Shown: piece by piece, positions 43,058 through 51,663 of the stretch
Position numbering within the stretch: position 1 is the first letter of the stretch
How the letters are laid out: every line of letters begins with the position of its first letter
DNA from: UTCHB3 sp964371075
Lineage (GTDB): Bacteria; Bacteroidota; Ignavibacteria; Ignavibacteriales; Ignavibacteriaceae
Length of the DNA stretch: 64,000 nt
Assembly: GCA_964371075.1 (NCBI GenBank)
Contig: CAYJKN010000001.1
Coordinates: 434,001 to 498,000, forward strand
Reading direction: 5' to 3'
Program-made: the position numbers and the translations under genes
The notes under the pieces: model-generated
Database searches by the model: none
Told to the model about the DNA's origin: nothing
What the model saw: the letters and a program-made list of their open reading frames with translations, nothing else

Positions 43058-44083
43058 TCAATGTTTATCATCATTATTCACTTTCTGTTTTCTTCGATCC
43101 CTGATAAAAAATTCAGCAAACAGAAGAATTATCGCAGGGAAAAGGAACCAATGAAACACTTCCTCATACTCTACCACTTTAAATGTTCCAAATTCCGATT
43201 TTTCGATGCTGCTTATCTCGTCGTAAAGTTTAACAAGATATTCTGAATTGTCGTCACTTCTAAAAAATTGTCCACCACCACTGGAAGCCAGCTTTTTAAG
43301 CATCGTTTCATCAACTTTTGTAACTACCTCTTCCCCCATTCCATCAACTTTATATCCCGTCACAACATCACCCGAATATATCGGAATTTTTGCTCCATCA
43401 GGTGACCCCAAAGCTACTGTATAAACTCTTATCCCCTCACCGGCAGCTTCTTTAATCGCATCCTCGGCTCCTTTTTCATGGTTCTCACCATCGGAGAAAA
43501 TAATTACAGCTTTTCCTTTGTTGGTAGATGCAGAAAAAGATTTAATTGCAAGCTCCATTGCCCCGGCAATATCGGTGCCTTGTTGTGGAATGCTCCCTAT
43601 ATCGATAGTACTCAATATCAATTTACCGATTGAATGATCGAGAGTTAATGGAAATTGAAGATAACTTTGTCCTGCAAAAATTATCATCCCAATTCTGTCA
43701 CCTGCCATTTTTTTGAGCATTATCTCAATATCGTTTTTAGCTTTTTCCAGGCGACTCGGTTTTAAGTCCTCTGCAGCCATGGAATTGGATACATCCAAAA
43801 GGAAAAAAACATCAATCCCTGTCTGCTTTACCGTTTCAACTTTGGTACCAACCTGGGGTCTGGCCAGTGCGATAATCAACATTATCCCTGCAAAAAAGAA
43901 GAGGAGAAAACGGATTATTTCTTTAGTATAATCTTTGTTTTCTATCAATTCCAAGAACGAAACATCTGAGAAGAATTTTTTGATGATATCCCTTTTTGCT
44001 TTGTAATAAAGAACAAATACCGGGATGATGGCAACAAACAAAATGATAAAAAGAAGATCAAATTCGTATGCAAATTTTAACAT
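43058..44083 (-). CDS. batB: BatB: von Willebrand factor A membrane protein
   Basis: A 341-residue protein: two N-terminal membrane helices (about 8-27 and 55-75), a VWA domain with the metal-ion-dependent adhesion site D97-V-S99-N-S101, SAMELAIK and IIFSDGENHEKGA later in the domain, and a C-terminal membrane helix (about 310-330). The start codon is two bases from the batA stop (TAAATG). It resembles BatA and arises from the same family; with BatA it probably assembles at the inner membrane. Confidence 0.88.
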   Translation of the reverse strand: MLKFAYEFDLLFIILFVAIIPVFVLYYKAKRDIIKKFFSDVSFLELIENKDYTKEIIRFLLFFFAGIMLIIALARPQVGTKVETVKQTGIDVFFLLDVSNSMAAEDLKPSRLEKAKNDIEIMLKKMAGDRIGMIIFAGQSYLQFPLTLDHSIGKLILSTIDIGSIPQQGTDIAGAMELAIKSFSASTNKGKAVIIFSDGENHEKGAEDAIKEAAGEGIRVYTVALGSPDGAKIPIYSGDVVTGYKVDGMGEEVVTKVDETMLKKLASSGGGQFFRSDDNSEYLVKLYDEISSIEKSEFGTFKVVEYEEVFHWFLFPAIILLFAEFFIRDRRKQKVNNDDKH

Positions 44084-45109
44084 TTAGGGTAACCTCCTCA
44101 ACCATGTGTAACCGAGGAATCGTGAGAGTAACAACAACACCAATCCTGCTGTAACAAACCAGAGATACTTCTCAGATTTTCTTTTAAAAGAGCTTACTTC
44201 AATACGAGTCCGTTCGAGTCGATCAATTTCTTTATAAATGCTTTCAAGCTTCTGGTTGTCTGTTGCTCTAAAATATTTACCCCCCGTTCCGGCAGATATT
44301 TTTTGTAGCAGAGGTTCATCAATCTCTACAGGTACCATCACTCTGCGGGATCCAAGAGCGTCCGGGATATCGTAAGGGGCTTCTCCCATAGTTCCAACTC
44401 CAACGGTGTAAACCCTTACACCAAATTCTTTTGCGATCTCTGCAGCAGAATTTGGATCGATTTCACCGGCATTATTAACTCCATCCGTTAGCAAAATGAT
44501 CACTTTACTTTTGCTTTCAGAATCTCTTAACCTGTTCACCCCACTTGCAAGTGCATTCCCGATTGCGGTACCATCTTCGAGGAAACCACCCTGAATTTCG
44601 TCAAGCAGCGTAATTACAGCGGCATGATCAACAGTCAAAGGACATTGTGTGTAAGCATCCTTCGCAAAGACCACTAATCCTATCCTGTCATTAGTCCGTC
44701 CCGTCACAAATTCCCGTGTAATCATTTTGGCAGCTTCAAGACGATTGGGATCAAAATCTTTTGCAAACATACTTCCTGAAACATCGAGTACGACGCAGAT
44801 ATCAATCCCCTCTGCATAAACACTCTCTTCCGACAGCTCGGTCTGGGGTCGGGCCAGTGCAATAATCAGAAGAATTAATGCAGCTATGTTTAAATATTTT
44901 GGAAGATTACCTAATTTTGATCTGATATCGCTGAATTCAGAGGCACTTCCTGCCTTGGGGTAAAAGATTGCAGATCGCCCTTCCCCCTTTTTGCGCAAAT
45001 ACCAAAAAATAAATGGAATCGCAAAAAGCAGAAGAAGAAACCAGGGATACTCAAAGCCAATTCCGTTATACACTTTTTGTCCTTCCGGAAATGTCCCTGT
45101 CACACTCAT
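44084..45109 (-). CDS. batA: BatA: von Willebrand factor A membrane protein
   Basis: A 341-residue protein like BatB: membrane helices near 22-40 and 70-90, MIDAS D109-V-S111-G-S113, then IGNALASGVNRL and IILLTDGVNNAGEI, and a C-terminal membrane helix. The first ATG (45109) overlaps the preceding gene by 44 bases; a GTG 12 codons later (45073) would put the start closer to the first helix, so the exact start is uncertain. Known as an aerotolerance and stress-survival protein in Bacteroides, with molecular role unclear. Confidence 0.87.
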   Translation of the reverse strand: MSVTGTFPEGQKVYNGIGFEYPWFLLLLFAIPFIFWYLRKKGEGRSAIFYPKAGSASEFSDIRSKLGNLPKYLNIAALILLIIALARPQTELSEESVYAEGIDICVVLDVSGSMFAKDFDPNRLEAAKMITREFVTGRTNDRIGLVVFAKDAYTQCPLTVDHAAVITLLDEIQGGFLEDGTAIGNALASGVNRLRDSESKSKVIILLTDGVNNAGEIDPNSAAEIAKEFGVRVYTVGVGTMGEAPYDIPDALGSRRVMVPVEIDEPLLQKISAGTGGKYFRATDNQKLESIYKEIDRLERTRIEVSSFKRKSEKYLWFVTAGLVLLLLSRFLGYTWLRRLP

Positions 45110-46019
45110 TCATCAGGGCAATGGCACCGGCAATATAATTGCCACTCTCAAGATCGGACGGAATATATTTGGCAAATTTCACCATGTCGGCTCTGGTTAA
45201 AAAGTCGTCAACACCTGAAATTATATCTTGAGAAACTCCTTTTCTTCTAAGTTTCGAGATTGTTTCACGAGTGGTAAGTTCGAGAGATGGGAATCCATAC
45301 TCCACTTCAAAATACCACCTTACTGTGTCGGAGACTTCACTAAAATGCTCTTTATGCCTTAAATTTTGAATATATTCCTTTTTCTCCACTTCACTTAATT
45401 TCTCAAGAGCCTTTTCAAAATTTGTGAGAATTTTAATCGGTTCGGGAACAATTTTTTCTTCCATCGGTTTTTTTCTGAATCGCCTGTAAATCAGGTATCC
45501 GAGCAGAGCTACAACCATCAGTCCACCAAACAGAACAAGATATTCAAACCAACCCCATGGGATTCTTTCAGGTGGTTTAAGATCACTGATCTCTTTTGTA
45601 GTATCAATTTCAAGAGGTCTTATCTTAATCAAAAAGGGAGATGTGGATTTTATTAAAGTGTCATTTCCTTTAACAAAACGATAATCAAATTTCTCGATGT
45701 TTACATCAAGGGAGTCGTATCCTGCGAATGAAATATCCAGATGTCTCACAATTTTTGCATCTTTTTCATAATTCTCGAGAGTATCTGTTGTCAGATAATC
45801 CAAACCCTTGCGGACAAGGGAGTCCATCATCCCCGGTTCAATAAGTCTGTACTCGCCGGGATAATCCAACCTGAACTTGATAATTATCTTGTCTCCAACC
45901 TGATACATCTTCTTTTCAGGTTCAAGACTTAGTTTGATATCCGGTGCCTGAGCAAATACGTAAGAAAGAGAACCCATCAGTAAAAAGATTATTACCAAAA
46001 GTACTGAATATTTTTTCAT
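45066..46019 (-). CDS. Membrane protein of the Bat operon (between DUF58 gene and batA)
   Basis: A 317-residue protein with a signal peptide from MKKYSVLL to the FAQ end, an Ig-like periplasmic region, a membrane helix (about 165-185, WFEYLVLFGGLMVVALLGYLIYRRF) and a cytoplasmic tail. It occupies the place of the hypothetical gene usually found between DUF58 and batA in Bacteroidota operons. The ATG at 46019 gives the best signal peptide; a GTG 9 codons earlier is the alternative. The name is not fixed; its domain pattern resembles BatD in reduced form. Confidence 0.7.
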   Translation of the reverse strand: MKKYSVLLVIIFLLMGSLSYVFAQAPDIKLSLEPEKKMYQVGDKIIIKFRLDYPGEYRLIEPGMMDSLVRKGLDYLTTDTLENYEKDAKIVRHLDISFAGYDSLDVNIEKFDYRFVKGNDTLIKSTSPFLIKIRPLEIDTTKEISDLKPPERIPWGWFEYLVLFGGLMVVALLGYLIYRRFRKKPMEEKIVPEPIKILTNFEKALEKLSEVEKKEYIQNLRHKEHFSEVSDTVRWYFEVEYGFPSLELTTRETISKLRRKGVSQDIISGVDDFLTRADMVKFAKYIPSDLESGNYIAGAIALMNECDRDISGRTKSV

Positions 46020-46039
46020 TAACTTCACTTGTCCAACCC

Positions 46040-46915
46040 CTACCACCGTTTTTCTCTCAACTTAAAAAATGTAGTAAGTGGTTTGATATAACTCTCTCCT
46101 GTTTTAATTTCAATTCTGTCAACTTTGGCAGATTTAAACAATGATTCCCTTTTTTCTCTCTCCTTCTGCCACTTTTCAAAAAATTGTTTCCTGAATTCCG
46201 GAGAAGAAGAATTGATCGTTGTTCTTATCCCTGTTTCAGGATCCACAAAATCTATCAATCCAATTTTTGGAAGTGCAATTTCACGATCATCTTCCAAAAC
46301 CACACAGATAAGATCGTGTTTTTTTGCAACAGTTTTTAGTATCTGATCATATCCTGAATCCTGAAAATCTGAGATCAGAAAGACAATCGCCCTTTTGGAA
46401 ATCATACTGTTCAAGTATTCAAGCGCAACTTTTATATTTGTCCCTTTCCCCTCGGGAACAGCATTTATCACTTCACGAATAATCCTCAATGGATGTGACC
46501 TGCTTTTTTTTGGAGGAATAAATTTTTCTACTCTATCGGTAAAGAGCATCAATCCTGATTTGTCGTTATTCTTTAAAGCAGAAAATGCAAAAATTGCAGA
46601 AAGTTCAGCGGTCAACTCTTGTTTTGTTTGTACTCGTGTTCCAAAATTTTGGGAGCCACTCATATCAACAAGTAACATCACTGTTAGTTCTCTCTCCTCT
46701 TCAAAAACTTTCACAAAAGGATGAGCGAATCTTGCGCTAACATTCCAATCAATAGTTCTTACATCATCGCCAACGGAATATTCTCTCACCTCCGAAAAGG
46801 TCATACCTCTTCCCTTAAACACCGAATGGTATTCACCGGAAAAAAGATCGTTAACTACGCCACGGGTTTTAAGTTCAATGCGCCTGACCCGTTTTAATAT
46901 CTCTTTTGTGTCCAT
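46040..46915 (-). CDS. DUF58 domain protein
   Basis: A 291-residue cytoplasmic protein with the DUF58 core: RGMTFSEVREYSVGDDVRTIDWNVSARF (about 34-60, in part), VFEEERELTVMLLVDMSGS, a von Willebrand-like fold, and LNSMISKRAIVFLISDFQD. DUF58 genes almost always follow MoxR ATPases, and it starts directly after the moxR stop codon. It may be a client or adapter of the MoxR chaperone. Confidence 0.92.
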   Translation of the reverse strand: MDTKEILKRVRRIELKTRGVVNDLFSGEYHSVFKGRGMTFSEVREYSVGDDVRTIDWNVSARFAHPFVKVFEEERELTVMLLVDMSGSQNFGTRVQTKQELTAELSAIFAFSALKNNDKSGLMLFTDRVEKFIPPKKSRSHPLRIIREVINAVPEGKGTNIKVALEYLNSMISKRAIVFLISDFQDSGYDQILKTVAKKHDLICVVLEDDREIALPKIGLIDFVDPETGIRTTINSSSPEFRKQFFEKWQKEREKRESLFKSAKVDRIEIKTGESYIKPLTTFFKLREKRW

Positions 46916-47899
46916 TTAAGGCACTTCTATCCTGTTCAATATCTCTTTTACGATATATTCAGAAGTGATTTCCTCAGCTTCCGCTTCGTAGCTCACAGCA
47001 ATTCTATGGCGTAAAACATCCTGGGCGATCGATCTTACATCGTCCGGGACAACATAACCTCTTCTTCTTAATAGTGCCATTCCTCTTGCTGCCATCGCCA
47101 GATTAATGGTAGCTCTTGGTGAAGCGCCATAACCGATCAGGTCTTTAAGTTTATCAAGTTTAAACTGTCCCGGATTTCTTGTCGCAAAAACCAGATCAAG
47201 GATGTATCTCTCAATTTTTTCATCCAGATAAACCTCTTTTAACAACTGTCGACCCTTCAAAACCTGTTCTTTAGAGACAATCCTGTTTAATTCAATGGTA
47301 TCCTGATACAGATTTTGTCTCATGATCACGAGTTCTTCCTCCCTTGTGGGATATGTAATCTTGATCTTTAACATAAACCTGTCCACTTGAGCCTCAGGAA
47401 GAGGGTAGGTTCCTTCCTGCTCAATCGGGTTTTGTGTAGCGAGTACAAGAAAAGGTTCTTCAAGTTTAAATGTTTGATCACCAATCGTAACTTGTCTCTC
47501 CTGCATTGCTTCAAGTAACGCACTTTGAACTTTGGCAGGAGCTCTGTTGATCTCATCTGCGAGAATAAAATTTGAAAAAACAGGCCCCTTCCTGATAGTG
47601 AAGTTTCCTTCTTTTTGGTTGTATATCTGGGTTCCTGTTAAATCTGCAGGTAACAGATCGGGGGTGAACTGAATCCTCTGAAATTTTGCATCCATAACGG
47701 AAGCAAGGGTTTTTATCGCAAGAGTTTTTGCCAGTCCCGGAACACCTTCGAGTAATATATGTCCGTTTGCAAAAAGTCCGATTAGCAACCTCTCGAGCAT
47801 TTCTCCCTGACCAACTACCACTTTGTGCATTTCTTGCAACATTTCATCGATGAAGTAGCTTTCGCTCCTTATTCGTTCATTTAATTCATTTATGTCCAT
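46916..47899 (-). CDS. MoxR family AAA+ ATPase
   Basis: A 327-residue protein. Walker A is GVPGLAKT (52-59), Walker B ILADEINRAPAK, sensor LATQNPIEQEGTYPLPEAQVDRF, the classic MoxR pattern. It is a cytoplasmic chaperone-like ATPase that matures or controls metal- or membrane-bound complexes. It is the first gene of the Bat operon, 55 bases behind the PduT-like gene, and could be transcribed with it or from its own promoter. Confidence 0.95.
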   Translation of the reverse strand: MDINELNERIRSESYFIDEMLQEMHKVVVGQGEMLERLLIGLFANGHILLEGVPGLAKTLAIKTLASVMDAKFQRIQFTPDLLPADLTGTQIYNQKEGNFTIRKGPVFSNFILADEINRAPAKVQSALLEAMQERQVTIGDQTFKLEEPFLVLATQNPIEQEGTYPLPEAQVDRFMLKIKITYPTREEELVIMRQNLYQDTIELNRIVSKEQVLKGRQLLKEVYLDEKIERYILDLVFATRNPGQFKLDKLKDLIGYGASPRATINLAMAARGMALLRRRGYVVPDDVRSIAQDVLRHRIAVSYEAEAEEITSEYIVKEILNRIEVP

Positions 47900-47954
47900 T
47901 GATCAATTCCTAAATTTAAAATCTGTTAATTCATTTGATTCAACTTTTCTTCAA

Positions 47955-48509
47955 TTAAATCATTTCACGTAAAAGTTCTTGTCTCGGTTGTGGAATCACT
48001 ATTTTGTTGACGAGTAATCCTTTTTCCTGGATTACCTGTGCACCGGCATCTACCGCAGCTTGAACAGCAGCCACTTCACCTGTAATTGTACAAAATGCCT
48101 TTCCTCCCAACGCCATTGCAAGACGAATCTCTATTAAACGAACTTTTGCCGCTTTAACTGCTGCATCTGCCGCTTCGATTAGTGAGGCAACTGAAAAACT
48201 TTCGAGTATTCCAAGGGCCTCCAACAAATCAACACCCGAATGCCCGGCTAATGCTGGAAAAATGTCGGGATGAACATTTGGAATAATGAAATAGTCAATT
48301 ACTCCAAACCCGATTGTGTCAATGGCCGTTTCAACTGATGATCTTACCGCTGCAACATCTCCACCAATAATGCTCATATATTTTCCCGAACAAATTGTAC
48401 GCGAGATTACGAGTTCAACATCAGCAGTCTTTAACATGATATCGGATGCGTGCATTCCGGAAGCGATGCTGCTTAATTCAATTAATCCCAATGAATTTTT
48501 CTTAATCAT
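47955..48509 (-). CDS. pduT: PduT-like microcompartment shell protein (tandem BMC domain)
   Basis: A 184-residue protein with two BMC domains (about 5-85 and 100-180), which form pseudo-hexameric trimers. PduT carries a 4Fe-4S cluster at the pore from a conserved Cys; here ISRTICSGKYM has Cys40 at the matching place, supporting the same Fe-S pore. The second half has FCTITGEVAAVQAAV. The 4Fe-4S port is thought to move electrons or replace clusters through the shell. It follows the PduS-like gene by seven bases, as in Pdu loci. No other shell genes are nearby. Confidence 0.9.
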   Translation of the reverse strand: MIKKNSLGLIELSSIASGMHASDIMLKTADVELVISRTICSGKYMSIIGGDVAAVRSSVETAIDTIGFGVIDYFIIPNVHPDIFPALAGHSGVDLLEALGILESFSVASLIEAADAAVKAAKVRLIEIRLAMALGGKAFCTITGEVAAVQAAVDAGAQVIQEKGLLVNKIVIPQPRQELLREMI

Positions 48510-48516
48510 CTTATCT

Positions 48517-49833
48517 CTAATTTTTAATAATTCTTATAAAATCGTTGTTTACATCTACCACCACACCTGAAATTGATGCATGAATAGTTGAACCAAGTTT
48601 TCCATCAGGAATTTTGGCAATCACATCCCCTTTTGAAACTCTGTCTCTGAGGGATACGGTTGGGATTGACGGCTCACCAACAGCCTGTTTTAATTTGAGT
48701 TTTACTTCAGATGGCTCATAGTTTATTTCTACAAATGGGGTGTGTACATTCCAGTTGTCAACTTTTAACTTTTTCATCAACATTTTTAGTGGAACTCTCC
48801 GCCCCTCCTTCATCGGATGCACTTTTACGGGGTGTTTCTGCACATATTTTACCCCCTCAATCCTCATGTTTTGTTTCGACTGGTCACATGCTTCCTTAGG
48901 AAACAGTTCTTCAGGACAAGCGTAAAGTGTACACAAACCACAAGAACAACAGAGTTCAGCCATCTGGTTCCAGTATCCGGCACCTGTTGCTGTAAACCCC
49001 AATGATCTCATCACTTTATGTGGTTGAACATCATAACCGAGCAGGTATCTGGGACAAAATTCGGTGCAGTAACTGCACTGATCACAAGCTGATTTTCCAA
49101 TTCTGTGTTTGTTTTTTTCAGGCTGACCTGTCCTGAAAACCAACGGATGTTTCTTTGGTAAAACGATATAACCACCTGTGGTTTTGGTTACTGGTTCATC
49201 GAGGTTGTCCATTAGTTTCCCCATCATCAGGCCGCCATTAAACACGGCATATTCTGACTCAGTTGTTCCTCCTGCAAGTTCTATCACTTCTCTTGCTGTT
49301 ATACCCACAGGCACAAAAAAGGTTGAAGGATTTTTAACTGCACCCGCTACACAGATAAATTTTTCAGTCACAGGTTTTGAGTCTGATGCATATTTAATAT
49401 TCATCAGAGTCTCAACATTATTGACTACACATCCAACATTCAAAGGAATTCCACCTGCCGGGATCAACCTGCCGGTTGCAGTATAAACAAGTTCATACTC
49501 ATCACCCGAAGGATAAAAATCACCCAGTTCACAAATCTCAATTGGATGATTGCCAATTACTGATTTTACGACCTCAATCGCTTTTGCATTTTTGGTTTTG
49601 ATCCCAAAATAACCTTTTTTAGCACCCGTTGCTGTTATCATCATAGCCATCCCCTCAATCATGTCCCGTGCTTTAAGAAGCATCAACTCATAATCTTTAT
49701 GGAGAAGTGGTTCACATTCGGCACCATTTGCCAAAACAAACTCTACTTGTGAGGAGGATTTTATGTGGGTAGGAAATCCGGCACCCCCGGCACCAACAAC
49801 TCCGGCCTGCTTAATCAGATTCGCAAGATCCAT
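48517..49833 (-). CDS. pduS: PduS/RnfC-like cobalamin reductase or electron-transfer protein
   Basis: A 438-residue protein: N-terminal GAGGAGFPTH glycine-rich flavin/NAD region, SLBB-like middle (about 155-215), and two 4Fe-4S ferredoxin-like sites with cysteines C250, C253, C256, C260 and C295/C296, C298, C301, C306. The C-terminal part is a barrel-sandwich (RnfC_N-like) region (VSLRDRVSKGDVIAKIPDGK). Such PduS proteins reduce cob(III)alamin using NADH. It sits between an aldehyde dehydrogenase (two bases before) and the PduT-like shell gene, so the three are one transcript. Confidence 0.88.
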   Translation of the reverse strand: MDLANLIKQAGVVGAGGAGFPTHIKSSSQVEFVLANGAECEPLLHKDYELMLLKARDMIEGMAMMITATGAKKGYFGIKTKNAKAIEVVKSVIGNHPIEICELGDFYPSGDEYELVYTATGRLIPAGGIPLNVGCVVNNVETLMNIKYASDSKPVTEKFICVAGAVKNPSTFFVPVGITAREVIELAGGTTESEYAVFNGGLMMGKLMDNLDEPVTKTTGGYIVLPKKHPLVFRTGQPEKNKHRIGKSACDQCSYCTEFCPRYLLGYDVQPHKVMRSLGFTATGAGYWNQMAELCCSCGLCTLYACPEELFPKEACDQSKQNMRIEGVKYVQKHPVKVHPMKEGRRVPLKMLMKKLKVDNWNVHTPFVEINYEPSEVKLKLKQAVGEPSIPTVSLRDRVSKGDVIAKIPDGKLGSTIHASISGVVVDVNNDFIRIIKN

Positions 49834-49834
49834 T

Positions 49835-51400
49835 TTATCTGTTTTCTGTAAATGTTCTTAAAAATGTCTTCACTAATTTTATTGCCCCGTTAAACTTCAC
49901 AGGGATAGACTTTGAATATAACAACTCGATAGCTCCTCTTAATCCTTCAAAAACTGAAAGATTGTGTGGATACCACCACATATTCCGTTTCACACCGGGC
50001 AAAATATCATCAACCACACACCTGGGTTGGGTCATAGCCTCTAAACCAATCTCGCCGTGTGTTCTCTCAAATCCAGATTCTTTAAATCCTCCCCAGGGAG
50101 TTTCTGCCAGTCCATGGGACATAAGGTGATCGTTGATAGTGATAGTTCCGGCTTCAAGTTTTGAAGCTATCAGATGACCTTTTTTCCTGTCTGTTGTCCA
50201 AACTGATGCGGTTAATCCAAGATTGGAATCGTTAGCCATGACTATTGCTTCTTCAACAGTCGAGAATTTTTGAATTCCTAAAAGTGGCCCAAATGTTTCT
50301 TCCTGCATCATCAACATTTCAGAATTGACATTTTCAACAAGATAAGGTCTATGGAAAAATCCATTCGCCAATTCGGGATCAACTGTACCAATCTCCGTTA
50401 CCAGTCCCCCTTTAGACGTCGCATCTTCAAGATGAGTTTTTACCAATTTTAGTTGACTCTCGGTAGTCATCGAGCCGATTTCAATATCGTAAGATGTGCC
50501 AACTCCCTGACGCAGTTTGCTCCCTTGTCGTTTAATTTCTTCCATAAAACGGGAATAAATATTTGCCTGCACATAAATTCGCTCAACACCTGCACAAGAT
50601 TGTCCCGAATTACTTAAACCTCCCCATAATGCTCCTGCAGCCGCACGATGAACATCTGCATCGTCAAGAACTATCATCGCATCATTTCCACCCAACTCGA
50701 GTGAAATTGGGAGCAGTCGTTCCCCGGCTTTTTTCATCAGTTTTTTCCCGACAGGAACCGACCCTGTAAAAAACAGTTTGTTTATTCCTGAATCAATAAA
50801 CGCATCACCGGCAACATTACCCGGAATGTTTAACAGCGTGAACAATCCCTCAGGAAGTTTTGCCACACTAACAACCTCTGATATTAGTTTTGCGACCTCC
50901 TGAGTTTGTGAGGCAGCTTTTAAAACAACCCCGTTCCCTGCAATAAGAGCCATAATAACTTCATGCATCGGAATTCCAAATGGATAGTTCCATGGGCTGA
51001 TAATTCCAATTACTCCAAAAGGAACCCTGTCGATATAAGAAATCTTATTGGCAAGGAGAATATTCCCCGGTCTTAATCTTTTCTTTTTTAACACCCGTTT
51101 GGCATTTTTTGCATAATAATTAATTGCCAGAACAGTGGGCATCACCTCCGTGGAAAGTGCGTCAAAAATCGTTTTACCGGCATCTTTTGAGATCACCTCC
51201 GAAAATCTGTCGGCATTTTCTGTGATATAATCCCTCATTTTCAGGATTATGTCTCTTCGATATTTAAATGAGAGTTGTGCCCATTTTTGCTGCGCAATTT
51301 TAGCTTTTTGAACGGCGCTATTTAACTCCTCTACACTATTTAGAGGTGTTTCACCGATTTTCTCTCCCGTCGCCGGGTTGTATGAGATAGTTGTTTCCAT
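49835..51400 (-). CDS. Aldehyde dehydrogenase (succinate-semialdehyde type)
   Basis: A 521-residue NAD(P)-dependent aldehyde dehydrogenase. Visible: the cofactor region ISPWNYPFGIP, FTGSVPVGKK, catalytic LELGGND with the general base glutamate, catalytic Cys in NSGQSCAGVERI and EETFGPLL. The C-terminus is extended by about 60 residues with a hydrophobic, basic end, as in membrane-linked members. It is not of the CoA-acylating PduP/EutE type. A longer frame exists (to 51562), but the ATG at 51400 starts the usual N-terminus (METTISYNPATGEK) and is chosen. Its place next to the PduS/PduT pair suggests it oxidises an aldehyde made inside or beside a microcompartment. Confidence 0.85.
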   Translation of the reverse strand: METTISYNPATGEKIGETPLNSVEELNSAVQKAKIAQQKWAQLSFKYRRDIILKMRDYITENADRFSEVISKDAGKTIFDALSTEVMPTVLAINYYAKNAKRVLKKKRLRPGNILLANKISYIDRVPFGVIGIISPWNYPFGIPMHEVIMALIAGNGVVLKAASQTQEVAKLISEVVSVAKLPEGLFTLLNIPGNVAGDAFIDSGINKLFFTGSVPVGKKLMKKAGERLLPISLELGGNDAMIVLDDADVHRAAAGALWGGLSNSGQSCAGVERIYVQANIYSRFMEEIKRQGSKLRQGVGTSYDIEIGSMTTESQLKLVKTHLEDATSKGGLVTEIGTVDPELANGFFHRPYLVENVNSEMLMMQEETFGPLLGIQKFSTVEEAIVMANDSNLGLTASVWTTDRKKGHLIASKLEAGTITINDHLMSHGLAETPWGGFKESGFERTHGEIGLEAMTQPRCVVDDILPGVKRNMWWYPHNLSVFEGLRGAIELLYSKSIPVKFNGAIKLVKTFLRTFTENR

Positions 51401-51663
51401 AATCATTTCTTTTGGTGATTGTTTGCTACAATCAGATTGTTTTCCCCTGAAAATATCTAAATTTCCAACATACAATTTAGAGATTTTTACGGAAAGATTC
51501 AGACTCGATAGAAATGACACTCTAATGATATAATAGAACTGACACACAGGAGAAATTGCCATTAATGATCAAATCGATATTTAGAATTTGTGATTTTTCC
51601 GTCCCCCTCTTAAACCATATAGATGATCTTTCTGTCAATAGACGATAATTTAAGGAATTTTTA
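51401..51663. other. Divergent intergenic region between aldehyde dehydrogenase and serine hydrolase genes
   Basis: About 260 AT-rich bases between two divergent starts. AAGGAA lies nine bases before the ATG at 51664. I see no strong hairpin or repeat and no small gene; it should hold the two divergent promoters, which I could not place with confidence. Confidence 0.5.

Noticed and set aside
51401..51562. 54-residue N-terminal extension of the aldehyde dehydrogenase as an encapsulation peptide
   Set aside because: The normal family start with ATG at 51400 exists, and the extension has no amphipathic helix typical of microcompartment targeting.
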